Positions 37,987 through 46,498 of a stretch of 64,000 nt of DNA are shown here, piece after piece. The notes below the pieces were generated by a model. That model saw only the letters and a program-made list of their open reading frames with translations, had not been told where the DNA came from and did no database searches. This DNA is from Roseomonas sp. (lineage in GTDB: Bacteria > Pseudomonadota > Alphaproteobacteria > Acetobacterales > Acetobacteraceae): NCBI GenBank assembly GCA_031180725.1, contig JAPSLO010000002.1, positions 62,001 to 126,000 of the forward strand, read 5' to 3'. A program made the translations under genes and the position numbers. The stretch's first letter is position 1; every line of letters begins with the position of its first letter.

Positions 37987-38544
37987 TCAGGCGGCGCGCA
38001 GGAAGACCAGGCGCGCCGCGCCGTGCTGGCGTTCCGCCACTTGCTCGAAGCCAGCCAGATCTAGCGGATCGGCCTTCGCCACCTCTGCCGCCACCAGGGC
38101 GCCGGGCGCGACCCAGCCGGCGGCGCCGAGCGCCGTCAGCGCCCGCGGCACCAGCGCCTGGCCATAGGGCGGATCAAGCAGGATCAACCCGGCTGGTGCT
38201 GGCGCGGGCGGCGGCCTCGTGGCGTCGCCAGCCAGCACCCGGGCGCGTTCCGCCTCGCCCAGTGCCTCGATGTTCCGGCGCAGAGCCGCCAGGGCGGCAC
38301 GGTCCTGCTCGATGAAGGTCGCCTGCGCCGCGCCGCGCGAGAGAGCTTCCAGGCCCAGCGCGCCGGTGCCGGCGAAGGCATCCAGCACGCGCGCCTCCTC
38401 CACCGCCGCCCGGCCCGCCCAGGGCGCGTGCCAGAGCATGTCGAACAGCGCCTGGCGCACGCGTTCCGCGGTGGGGCGGGTGGTCAGCCCCTCCGGCGCG
38501 GCGAGCCTACGGCCGCGATGGCGGCCGGCGAGAACGCGCAGCAC
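37987..38544 (-). CDS. rsmD: 16S rRNA m2G966 methyltransferase RsmD
   Basis: Methylates guanine 966 of 16S rRNA using S-adenosylmethionine. The GTG at 38544 gives 185 residues beginning MLRVLAGRHRGRRL, the typical N-terminus; residues before it are shadow of the overlapping gene. LDAFAGTGALGLEALSRGA is the SAM-binding motif I and LILLDPPYG the catalytic motif IV. It overlaps the pseudouridine synthase gene by 38 nt. Confidence 0.9.
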   Translation of the reverse strand: MLRVLAGRHRGRRLAAPEGLTTRPTAERVRQALFDMLWHAPWAGRAAVEEARVLDAFAGTGALGLEALSRGAAQATFIEQDRAALAALRRNIEALGEAERARVLAGDATRPPPAPAPAGLILLDPPYGQALVPRALTALGAAGWVAPGALVAAEVAKADPLDLAGFEQVAERQHGAARLVFLRAA

Positions 38545-39445
38545 GGTAAGGTCGTCTTGGGGCGGCGTTGCGCGCACGGGGAATGCTGCGGCCGCGCCCC
38601 GGCTTGGCCGCAGGGGTGGGCGGGGCAGCGGGCGGCTCCGGCGCCGGCTCGGTCGGATCTGCCCGGTCCGCCGGGCGGCGCCGCTGCGGCTTCTCACCGA
38701 TGCCCAACTGCTCGCGGAGGATGCGCGGATGCACCTCCTCCACCCCGCCGCGCGGCAGGCTGCCGAGCTGGAAGGGGCCATAGGCGACCCGGATCAGCCG
38801 CGTCACCTGCAGGCCGAGATGGGCCATGACGCGGCGGATCTCGCGATTCTTGCCTTCATGCAGGCTGACGGTCAGCCAAGCATTCGCCCCCTGGCGCGAA
38901 TCGAGCCCGGCCTCGATTGGGCCATAGGCGACGCCGTCCACGGTGATGCCGCGCGCCAGATTGGCCAGCGCCCGTTCATCCACCGGCCCGTGCACGCGCA
39001 CGCGGTAGCGGCGCAGCCAGCCATTGCTCGGCAGTTCCAGCCGGCGCGCCAGGGCGCCGTCATTGGTCAGCAGCAGCAGCCCTTCCGAGGTGAGGTCGAG
39101 CCGGCCGATGGAGACCACCCGCGGCATCCCGGGCGGCAGTTTCTCGAAGACGGTGGGGCGCCCTTCGGGGTCGCGGTGAGTGGTCACCAGCCCCTCCGGC
39201 TTATGATAGCGGAACAGCCGCGTGCGCTCAGGCGGGCCGACGGGCTTGCCCTCCACACTGATGCGGTCATCCGGCGTGACGAAGGTGGCGGGCGTCTCCA
39301 CCACCTTGCCGTTCAGCTTCACCTTGCCCTCGGCGATCAGCCTCTCCGCATCGCGGCGGGACGCGATGCCGGCACGCGCCAGGTATTTGGCGATCCGCTC
39401 GCCGCGTGGCCCTTCCGGCGCGTCATCGTCCTCCTCACCGCTCAT
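38507..39445 (-). CDS. rRNA pseudouridine synthase, RsuA/RluB family
   Basis: 312 residues. N-terminal S4 RNA-binding domain (RIAKYLARAGIASRRDAERLI, residues about 17-37), then the catalytic domain with D117 in GRLDLTSEGLLLLTND and the family end EGKNREIRRVMAHLG. A final 60 residues are Pro/Arg-rich and basic, probably an extra RNA-binding tail. The ATG at 39445 overlaps the stop of the upstream hydrolase (ATGA). Which uridine is modified cannot be told; RluB (23S U2605) is most likely. Confidence 0.9.
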   Translation of the reverse strand: MSGEEDDDAPEGPRGERIAKYLARAGIASRRDAERLIAEGKVKLNGKVVETPATFVTPDDRISVEGKPVGPPERTRLFRYHKPEGLVTTHRDPEGRPTVFEKLPPGMPRVVSIGRLDLTSEGLLLLTNDGALARRLELPSNGWLRRYRVRVHGPVDERALANLARGITVDGVAYGPIEAGLDSRQGANAWLTVSLHEGKNREIRRVMAHLGLQVTRLIRVAYGPFQLGSLPRGGVEEVHPRILREQLGIGEKPQRRRPADRADPTEPAPEPPAAPPTPAAKPGRGRSIPRARNAAPRRPYRAARSRRPPSRP

Positions 39446-40158
39446 GCCGCGGCGGCCTCGACGAAGGCCCGGAAGATGGCCGGATCACGCGCATCCACGG
39501 CGTATTCCGGGTGCCACTGCACGCCGAGCGCAAAGCGGTAGCCGGGATGTTCCACACCTTCCACCACGCCATCCGGCGCCAGCGCGTTCACCACCGCGCC
39601 CAGCCCGGGCGTGGCCACGGCCTGGTGATGCGCGCTGTTCACCGCCAGGCGCGGCGCGCCGACGATGCGCGACAGCAGGGTGCCGCCGCAGACCTCCACC
39701 TCATGCCCGGGCTCGGTACGCGGATTAGGCTGCTCATGCGGCAGAGCGCCGGGAACCTCATCCGGGATGTGCTGGATCAGCGTACCGCCGAAGGCCACCG
39801 CCAGAAGCTGCTGGCCGCCGCAGATGCCCAACACCGGCAGGTCCCGGGCCAGCGCGGCGCGCACCGCGGCCAGTTCGAAATCCGTCCGACCTGGCTTCAG
39901 CGTCACCTTGGGATGCGGCGGCCCGCCGCCCCAAAGCCCGGGATCCACATCGAAGGCCCCGCCGGTCACCAGTAGCCCGTCCAGCCGCTCCAGATACTCG
40001 GCCGCCAGTTCCGGATGATGCGGCAGCGCCACGGGCAGCCCACCTGCGGCGATGACGGCGGAAAAATAGTTCTGGCGCAGCGCGTACCAGGGAAGTTTGG
40101 ACCAGCCCCCGGCCGGTTCCGCATCCAGTGTCACGCCGATCAGCGGTCGCTTGGGCAT
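39442..40158 (-). CDS. gamma-glutamyl-gamma-aminobutyrate hydrolase family protein (class I GATase fold)
   Basis: The ATG at 40158 (MPKRPLIGVT) gives 238 residues. The triad is C113 in GICGGQQLL, H217 and E219 in GVQWHPEY, typical of peptidase family C26 members such as PuuD, which hydrolyse gamma-glutamyl amides. An extra start at 40197 only adds shadow of tadA's upstream region. It leads an operon with the pseudouridine synthase and rsmD, and is divergent from tadA with 44 nt between starts. The natural substrate here is unknown. Confidence 0.87.
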   Translation of the reverse strand: MPKRPLIGVTLDAEPAGGWSKLPWYALRQNYFSAVIAAGGLPVALPHHPELAAEYLERLDGLLVTGGAFDVDPGLWGGGPPHPKVTLKPGRTDFELAAVRAALARDLPVLGICGGQQLLAVAFGGTLIQHIPDEVPGALPHEQPNPRTEPGHEVEVCGGTLLSRIVGAPRLAVNSAHHQAVATPGLGAVVNALAPDGVVEGVEHPGYRFALGVQWHPEYAVDARDPAIFRAFVEAAAA

Positions 40159-40202
40159 GCATGTCACTAGACCTGCGGCACGGCCCGCGGCAAGCATCCG
40201 GC

Positions 40203-40643
40203 ATGTCGCCGATCGAGATCGCCCTGGCCGAGGCCCGCGCCGCCGCTGCGCGCGGCGAGGTGCCGGTGGGGGCCGTGGTGACGGATGCCGCTGGCCAGGT
40301 GCTGGCCAGCGCCGGCAACGAGGTGGAAGCGCGGCGCGACCCCAGCGCCCATGCCGAGATGCTGGCCCTGCGCGCCGCCGCAGCCGCGTCGGGCGAGAAG
40401 GTGCTGTCAGGTGCGACGCTTTGGGTGACGCTGGAGCCCTGCGCCATGTGCGCAGCGGCCACCAGCCATTTCCGTGTGCGCCGCCTGGTCTTCGGTGCCT
40501 ATGACCCCAAAGGTGGCGCAGTGGAGCATGGCCCGCGCTTCTTCAGGCAGCCTACCTGCCACCATGCGCCGGAAGTGATCGGCGGCGTGCGGGAAGGCGA
40601 GGCCGCGGCGCTGTTGCGCGATTTCTTCGTCGGCCTGCGATAG
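40203..40643 (+). CDS. tadA: tRNA-specific adenosine deaminase
   Basis: Converts A34 of tRNA-Arg(ACG) to inosine. The ATG at 40203 gives 146 residues. Zinc ligands and catalytic Glu are H50-A-E52 and C80-A-M-C83, in the usual TadA context EVPVGAVV and LEPCAMCAAA. The first 25 codons of the longer frame from 40128 lie across the divergent gene's start and are unlikely to be used. Confidence 0.9.
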   Translation: MSPIEIALAEARAAAARGEVPVGAVVTDAAGQVLASAGNEVEARRDPSAHAEMLALRAAAAASGEKVLSGATLWVTLEPCAMCAAATSHFRVRRLVFGAYDPKGGAVEHGPRFFRQPTCHHAPEVIGGVREGEAAALLRDFFVGLR

Positions 40644-40655
40644 GGCATGGCCGGC

Positions 40656-41564
40656 TCAGCCGGCGACCACGCCGTCGGTTCCCGGGTCCCACCGCCAGGA
40701 CGCCTGCGGTCCCACCGTAACCCCGCCCTGGAAGCGCGGCGTGGGGGTGTGCCGCTCCTCTCCACGCAGCACGGCCTGGCCGCGGGCCGAAAGGCGCCAG
40801 GGCGTTCCCCGCTCCAACAGGCGCTTGGGGCCGTCCTGCAGCCGCGCCGCATGGTCCAGGATGATAAGGTCAGTGACCTGGAAGACCGGGTCCGCCGCCA
40901 GCAGCGCACGCATCGCCGCCCCGATTTCTGACGCCCCGTCGCGGATTGCCTGCAGCAGCAGCCTTTCGGTGAGGGAGAGGCCGTCAGTGGTCCAGGGAAG
41001 ATCCTGCAGGTGCCGGCGGAGCGCCGGCTGCAGATGCGGCAGCGCGGAGGGCCGGCGCCACAGCACGTCCAGGGCGCGCGGATCGGGATCGGCGAAGGCG
41101 TGCCACGCTTCGGCCCCCGCTTCCAGCGCCGCGCGGCCGAGTGGCGCCGGCGCCAGCGCACCAAGCTCCGTGTCGGACAGAGCCATGAAGGGGCGCAGCC
41201 CATCCGCCGGCATCAGGTGCAGCCGCCCATCCAGCGACCGCCGCTCGGCCAGCAGGCCCAGCACTCGGATCAGCGCTGCCTGATCCCACAGATCATGCTC
41301 GAACCACAGCAGCACCCGGTCGAAACGGTCGAGCGTGTTCAGGGCGGCGTATTCGGCGCCCAGCCGCAGGCGCACCTGCTGGACATCCGCCCCATAATGC
41401 GCCGCGATGAAGCGGGCGCGGCGGCCGAGATACTCCATCAGCGCATCGGACCCAACCGGCCCCTGGCAGACCGGATCGGCGAAGGCGAGGTACTCGCCCT
41501 CCCATCCGGCGGCAGGCAGGCGGGGACGCAGGTCGTCCCCGCAGCGAAGATGCGCCGTGCTCAT
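40656..41564 (-). CDS. DUF1835 domain protein
   Basis: 302 residues, no signal peptide. The N-terminus HLRCGDDL, AFADPVCQGPVG and later LLWFEHDLWDQAALIRVL match the DUF1835 layout (family of unknown function, often near regulators). The C-terminal third (LTERLLLQAI, VTDLIILDHAARL) looks like a winged-helix segment. A stem GCCGGC-TCA-GCCGGC at 40650-40664 contains its stop codon, 12 nt from the convergent tadA stop. Confidence 0.8.
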   Translation of the reverse strand: MSTAHLRCGDDLRPRLPAAGWEGEYLAFADPVCQGPVGSDALMEYLGRRARFIAAHYGADVQQVRLRLGAEYAALNTLDRFDRVLLWFEHDLWDQAALIRVLGLLAERRSLDGRLHLMPADGLRPFMALSDTELGALAPAPLGRAALEAGAEAWHAFADPDPRALDVLWRRPSALPHLQPALRRHLQDLPWTTDGLSLTERLLLQAIRDGASEIGAAMRALLAADPVFQVTDLIILDHAARLQDGPKRLLERGTPWRLSARGQAVLRGEERHTPTPRFQGGVTVGPQASWRWDPGTDGVVAG

Positions 41565-41613
41565 GTCGTCGGGCCTCTGCGACGATCCGGCCGCACGGCG
41601 GTGGGCGCCGGGC

Positions 41614-42615
41614 TCAGATCTTCAGCCCCATGCGCCGGATCATCTCTCCCTCCTCGGCGTATGTCTTGCGCACGAAGGCAGCGTATTCGTCCGGGCCAAG
41701 ATGCATCGGCGCCATGTCGAAACGCTCCAGGATGGCGATATGGGCAGGGTCGAACAGCGCCTCTCGGAAAGCGTCGTGCAGGATCCTGACATGGTCGGGG
41801 TTCATCCCCTTCGGGCCGGCCAGCCCGTAGGGAGAAGCGGAGACGATGTCCACCCCGCTCTCGCGCAGGGTCGGCACATCGGGGAAGCGCTTGGCGCGCT
41901 GCGCGCCCCAGGTGGCGAGCAGGCGCATTTGCCCTGTCTGCACCAGATCCGCCCAGCCGGAGCTGTCGGCGCTGCATTGCAGCTGGCCGCCCAGCAGCGC
42001 CGCGGCATTCTCAGCCCAGCCGCGGAAGGGCACATGGGTCCATTCGATGCCGCGCATCGACGCGATCTGCTCCATGGTGATGTGCAGCGAGGTACCGACG
42101 CCCGGTGTGCCGTAGTTCACCTTGCCGGGGTTCGCCTTCGCATAATCCAGCAGCGCGCCCAGGTCGCGCCAGGGCGCATCGCCGCGCACCACGATGCCGA
42201 ACAGGTAGCCGCTGATGTGGATGACGTAAGTGAAGTCCTCCAGCGGATTGAACAGAGCGCGGGAGGCCATCTGCGGATGGCGGAAGACGCTGATCGGGAT
42301 CTGCGCCACCACATGCCCGTCCGGCCGCTCGTTCAGCAATTGCTGGGCGGCCAGGACGCCGCCGGCACCGGGCTTGTTCTCCACCACCACCGGCTGGCCC
42401 AGCCGGCGGGCCGCCTGCTCGGCCAGGGCGCGAAGCTGGACATCCGTGGTGCCGCCCGCCGCCCAGGGCACCAGCATCCGTACCGGCCGGTCCGGGAAGC
42501 GCGCCCCAGCGCCCTGCGCATGAACATGCGGGGCGGCGAGCAGCCCTGCCCCGAGCCCAGCGAGCAGGCCGCGGCGCCGGGCAGCCAGGCGCAGAATGGG
42601 ATGCATGGGCAGCAT
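41614..42615 (-). CDS. TTT (Bug/TctC) periplasmic substrate-binding protein
   Basis: The 333-residue protein has a twin-Arg/hydrophobic signal (RRRGLLAGLGAGLLAAPHVHAQG) followed by the Bug core: FPDRPVRMLVPWAAGGTTD, VVENKPGAGG, NYGTPGVGTSLH and FPDVPTLRESGVD. Such proteins bind small carboxylates; transport subunits TctA/B are not adjacent, as is usual for orphan Bugs. ATG 42615 or the MHP start nine bases later both fit. It is divergent from the capsule locus. Confidence 0.9.
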   Translation of the reverse strand: MLPMHPILRLAARRRGLLAGLGAGLLAAPHVHAQGAGARFPDRPVRMLVPWAAGGTTDVQLRALAEQAARRLGQPVVVENKPGAGGVLAAQQLLNERPDGHVVAQIPISVFRHPQMASRALFNPLEDFTYVIHISGYLFGIVVRGDAPWRDLGALLDYAKANPGKVNYGTPGVGTSLHITMEQIASMRGIEWTHVPFRGWAENAAALLGGQLQCSADSSGWADLVQTGQMRLLATWGAQRAKRFPDVPTLRESGVDIVSASPYGLAGPKGMNPDHVRILHDAFREALFDPAHIAILERFDMAPMHLGPDEYAAFVRKTYAEEGEMIRRMGLKI

Positions 42616-42869
42616 GGTACGAAACCTCCCTTCGCGGCCGTTCCCGGCCTTTGTCGCGCCGGATCATGCTTAGCGTGCCCCCGAAGCCGGCGGCAACCGC
42701 GCCGGCCTGCCGCGTGCGACCTCGTGGACCTCACCCGGGCCGCTTCCTTGAGCCGCTCCCCCCGGACCGCCCCATTGGATCGCCACGTCTTCGCCCTGGC
42801 TTGCCTTCCTTTTTCCCCTTTGCTGCGACATAGGGGGCGCCGCGACGCCCAGATCCGGGACATTTTGCA

Positions 42870-44309
42870 ATGCCGTCTTCGTCCGCCCAGCAGATCGTGC
42901 CTGTCATCCTCTCCGGGGGCACCGGCACGCGCCTCTGGCCCCTGTCGCGCGAGGCCTATCCGAAGCAGTTCTGGCCGTTGGGCTCGGAACGGACGATGCT
43001 GCAGGAAACCGCCGCCCGCGCGCGTGGCGCCGGCTTCGCCCCACCGCTGGTGGTTTGTGGGGAAGCACACCGCTTCCTGGTGGCCGAACAGCTGCGCGAG
43101 GCCGGCTTTGCGGATGCCCAGATCGTGCTGGAGCCGGCCGCGCGCAATTCTGCGGCCGCCATCGCCGCGGCTGCCGCGCTGGTGGGTGAGGGCACGCCGG
43201 ACGCCGTGCTGTGGATCATGGCCGCGGACGCCACCATCACCAATGTGAAAGGATTGCTGGCAGCGCTGGAAGCGGCCACGGCCGCGGCGCGGCAAGGGCG
43301 CATCTGCACGTTCGGCATCCGCCCGACCCGACCCGAGACGGGCTATGGCTACATCGAATCCGGTGCGCCGCTGGGGGTCGCCGCGGCAGGCCATGACGCC
43401 TTCGAAATTGCACGCTTCCTGGAGAAGCCCGACCTCGCCACCGCCGAAGCCTTCCTGGCTGGCGGACATCACCTGTGGAACAGCGGCATGTTCGTGGCCA
43501 CGGCCGGCACGCTGCTGACCGAACTCGAGCGCTACGCCCCCGAGGTGCTTGCCGCCGCACGCGCCGGCGTGGCGGAAGGCACGCGCGACCTGGGCTTCGT
43601 GCGCCTCGGCGCCAGCTTCATCCGTGCACCCTCTATCTCCATTGATCACGCCGTGATGGAGCGCACCACGCTGGCTGCCGTGGTGCCCTGCAATCCCGGC
43701 TGGTCGGATGTCGGCTCCTGGGCCTCGCTGTGGGAGATCGGGGCGAAGGACGCGGAGGGGAACGTCACGCTCGGCCCCGTGGCCACGCTGGGCGCGCGCA
43801 ACTGCTTCGTACGCTCGGAAGGCATCCTCACCGCAGTGGTGGGGTTGGAGGATGTGGTGCTGGTCGTCACGGACGATGCCGTGCTGGCCTGCCCGCGTTC
43901 CCGCGCGCAGGACGTGAAGCTGATGGTGGACCAGCTGAAGGCGGCCGGCCGGAAGGAAGCCACGGAGCACCGCAAGGTCTATCGCCCCTGGGGCAGCTAT
44001 GAGGGCGTGGCGCAGGGCAGCCGCTTCCAGGTGAAGCGCATTACGGTACGTCCCGGTGCGAAGCTGTCGCTGCAGAAGCACTACCATCGCGCGGAGCACT
44101 GGGTGGTGGTGGCCGGCACCGCCATGGTGGAGCGCGACAAGGAGCGCATCCTGCTGCGGGAGAACGAGAGCGTGTATCTGCCCCTCGGCTGCGTGCACCG
44201 TCTGGAGAACCCCGGCATGATCCCGCTGACGCTGATCGAGGTGCAGTCCGGCCCCTATCTGGGCGAGGACGACATTGTCCGGCTTGAGGACACCTACGGG
44301 CGCGCCTGA
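42870..44309 (+). CDS. manC: mannose-1-phosphate guanylyltransferase / mannose-6-phosphate isomerase
   Basis: Makes GDP-mannose for surface polysaccharide. 479 residues: N-terminal nucleotidyltransferase with VILSGGTGTRLWPLSR and the KPD segment RFLEKPD; C-terminal type II cupin isomerase with VRPGAKLSLQKHYHRAEHW and a closing WREN-like end. The usual PADH motif that binds the metal and GDP is changed to MAADATI, losing the His. It leads the capsule locus; the glycosyltransferase follows 11 nt later. Confidence 0.9.
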   Translation: MPSSSAQQIVPVILSGGTGTRLWPLSREAYPKQFWPLGSERTMLQETAARARGAGFAPPLVVCGEAHRFLVAEQLREAGFADAQIVLEPAARNSAAAIAAAAALVGEGTPDAVLWIMAADATITNVKGLLAALEAATAAARQGRICTFGIRPTRPETGYGYIESGAPLGVAAAGHDAFEIARFLEKPDLATAEAFLAGGHHLWNSGMFVATAGTLLTELERYAPEVLAAARAGVAEGTRDLGFVRLGASFIRAPSISIDHAVMERTTLAAVVPCNPGWSDVGSWASLWEIGAKDAEGNVTLGPVATLGARNCFVRSEGILTAVVGLEDVVLVVTDDAVLACPRSRAQDVKLMVDQLKAAGRKEATEHRKVYRPWGSYEGVAQGSRFQVKRITVRPGAKLSLQKHYHRAEHWVVVAGTAMVERDKERILLRENESVYLPLGCVHRLENPGMIPLTLIEVQSGPYLGEDDIVRLEDTYGRA

Positions 44310-44320
44310 GGCGCAGGGCC

Positions 44321-46459
44321 ATGGAGGCAGGGGGAGCCGCGCGGCGTAGCCTGCTGGCGGAAGCGGATGCGCGCCGCGACGCAGGCGACTGGTCCGGGGC
44401 CGCCAGGGCCTATGCCGCCTATCTGGCGGAAGCGCCGCAGGACTGGCGCATCTGGATCCAGCACGGCCACTGCATCAAGGAAGCCGGCGATCCGCGAGGC
44501 GCGCTGACATCCTATCGCCGCGCGGAGGCCGGCCTGCCGGAAGATGCCGATCTGCAGGTGCAGATCGGCCATGTCCTGAAACAGGATGAGGACTGGTCCG
44601 GCGCCCGCGCCGCCTATGCCCATGCGCTCGAGCTGGATCCGCTGAACGAGGCCGCGTGGCGCGAAGTGCGCAGGCTGCTGCATCCCTCGGTGGCCCGCAC
44701 GGAGGAGGAGACCGGCGAGTTCTCGCTGCTGGGCGATCTGCCGCTCGTCTTCGACCTGTCGGATCTGATGGCCTGGTGGCGGGGCGGGCACCGCATCCCC
44801 ACTGGAATTCAGCGCATCCAGATCGAGATCACGGCGATGGCGCTGACGCGCGGCACCGCGGCGGTAGAGGTGCAGCTCGCCGTCTATCACGCCGAAGCTG
44901 GTTGCTGGCGCGAATTGCCACGTGAGGCCTTCCGTCATCTGGTCGCCCTGGCGCGTGCCGGAGGCGATTCGGAGGAGGCGTCCTGGACCGAGACGCTGGG
45001 CGATGTGGTGGCGCTGCTGGACGCGGCGCCGGAGCTCGGCTTTCCGGAAGGCGCCTGGCTGGTCAATCTCGGCTCCTCCTGGTCCATGCCGGGCTATCAC
45101 GCCGCACTGCGGGCGGCACGCGACCGCACCGGGCTGCGCTATGCGGCGCTGGTGCATGATGTCGGGCCCATCCTGATGCCGGAGCATGTCGAGCCGGCCG
45201 ATGCCAGCCGCTTCGCCCGGTGGTTCGCCACCATCGCGATGGAAGCCGACCTGCTGCTGGCGGTCTCCGCGGCCACGCGGAGCGAGATGCTGCGCCTCGC
45301 GGAATCCTGTCTGCCCGGCCTGCCCTTCCCGCCGGTCCATGTCCTGCGGCCCGGTGCGCCACCCGTACCCCCACCGGCTGAGACGGTGCATCCCCGCGCC
45401 GCCGTGCTGACCGGCGAGCCCTACATCCTCTGCGTCGGCAGCATCGAAAGCCGCAAGGACCACCTCTTCGTCCTCAATGCCTGGCTCGCCCTGTTGCGCA
45501 CCCATGGCGCGGCCCTGCCGCAGCTACTGCTGGTGGGCCGCGCGGGCTTCAATGCGGGGCCGGCGCTGTCGCTGCTGCAGCGCGCCCCGGCGCTGGCCGG
45601 ACGCGTGCACTGGCTGGACGACGTGCCGGACAGCGCGCTGACAGGGCTGTACCGGGACGCTCTCTTCACCATCTACCACTCGCAGCACGAGGGCTGGGGC
45701 CTGCCGGTGACCGAGGCGCTGGCCGCCGGCAAGGCGGTGGTCACGCCGGCGCATAGCGGCCTGCTGGAAGCCGGCCAGGGCTTGGCCCTGCACTACGCCC
45801 CCGGCAGCGAACCCGAATTCGTCGCTCTGGTGGAGAAGCTGGCCTTTGACGAGGCCTTCCGCAGCGCCACGGAGGCCCGCGTGAAGGCAGGGCTGAAGCT
45901 GCGCTCCTGGAGCAGGGTGGCGAATGATTTGTGCAGCCTGCTCTCGGCGGCGCAGGTGGCACCGAGAAGGATGATGGCGCCGCCTATCGGCACCGTGCTG
46001 CATCTGGGCGAACTGGAGACGGCCCGGCCGGAACCCGCCATGGCCTGGGCGGAGCGGCTGCGCACCGGCACCGGCTGGCTTGCGCCGGAGGATTGGGGCT
46101 GCTGGACCCGTCCGGGTCGCACAAGGCTGGAGCTGCCACTGCCGCCGGACCATCCGACGCCGCTGCGGCTGCACCTGGCGCTGCGTGGCGCCGATGCGCT
46201 GCGGCAGGTCGCGTTGCGGCTGGGCCGCGCGGCGCGCCAGGTGCTGACTCTGCCCCCCCATGCCCAGCGTTTCACGGCGCTCGACCTGCCGGAGCCGGAG
46301 AGCGTGGTGGCGCTGACCATCGACACCGAGACCGCGGAGGAAGGTCGGACCGACATCGGCATCGGCGTGGTCGCGGCGATGATCTGCCGGCCGGACGACA
46401 TTGCTGCGCGGCTGAACTTCCTGGAACGCGTCGCCTTCGTCTGGCCGACGCCAGGATAG
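44321..46459 (+). CDS. TPR-glycosyltransferase (GT4-like) fusion
   Basis: 712 residues, no signal peptide. Residues 1-130 hold two to three TPR-like helix pairs (WIQHGHCIKEAGD, VQIGHVLKQDED). Residues about 145-560 are a GT-B glycosyltransferase: YILCVGSIESRKDHLFVLNAW, then HSQHEGWGLPVTEALAAGKAVV with the E-x7-E motif. The last 150 residues are a beta-rich module starting at GWLAPEDWGCWT, probably carbohydrate-associated. Likely adds a sugar to the capsule; donor unknown. Ends at a perfect 12-bp hairpin shared with the convergent kpsD-like gene. Confidence 0.85.
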   Translation: MEAGGAARRSLLAEADARRDAGDWSGAARAYAAYLAEAPQDWRIWIQHGHCIKEAGDPRGALTSYRRAEAGLPEDADLQVQIGHVLKQDEDWSGARAAYAHALELDPLNEAAWREVRRLLHPSVARTEEETGEFSLLGDLPLVFDLSDLMAWWRGGHRIPTGIQRIQIEITAMALTRGTAAVEVQLAVYHAEAGCWRELPREAFRHLVALARAGGDSEEASWTETLGDVVALLDAAPELGFPEGAWLVNLGSSWSMPGYHAALRAARDRTGLRYAALVHDVGPILMPEHVEPADASRFARWFATIAMEADLLLAVSAATRSEMLRLAESCLPGLPFPPVHVLRPGAPPVPPPAETVHPRAAVLTGEPYILCVGSIESRKDHLFVLNAWLALLRTHGAALPQLLLVGRAGFNAGPALSLLQRAPALAGRVHWLDDVPDSALTGLYRDALFTIYHSQHEGWGLPVTEALAAGKAVVTPAHSGLLEAGQGLALHYAPGSEPEFVALVEKLAFDEAFRSATEARVKAGLKLRSWSRVANDLCSLLSAAQVAPRRMMAPPIGTVLHLGELETARPEPAMAWAERLRTGTGWLAPEDWGCWTRPGRTRLELPLPPDHPTPLRLHLALRGADALRQVALRLGRAARQVLTLPPHAQRFTALDLPEPESVVALTIDTETAEEGRTDIGIGVVAAMICRPDDIAARLNFLERVAFVWPTPG

Positions 46460-46491
46460 GCGCCCCCTCCCCGTTACGCGGGAGGGGGCGC
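46460..46491. terminator. bidirectional hairpin between convergent genes
   Basis: A 12-bp perfect stem, GCGCCCCCTCCC (46460-46471) with GGGAGGGGGCGC (46480-46491), fills the gap between the glycosyltransferase and the export protein. No T-tract on either side. Confidence 0.5.
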
Positions 46492-46498
46492 TACACGC

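Noticed and set aside
41407-43248. 613-codon plus-strand open frame
   Set aside because: Antisense to the Bug gene and out of frame with manC; no motif.
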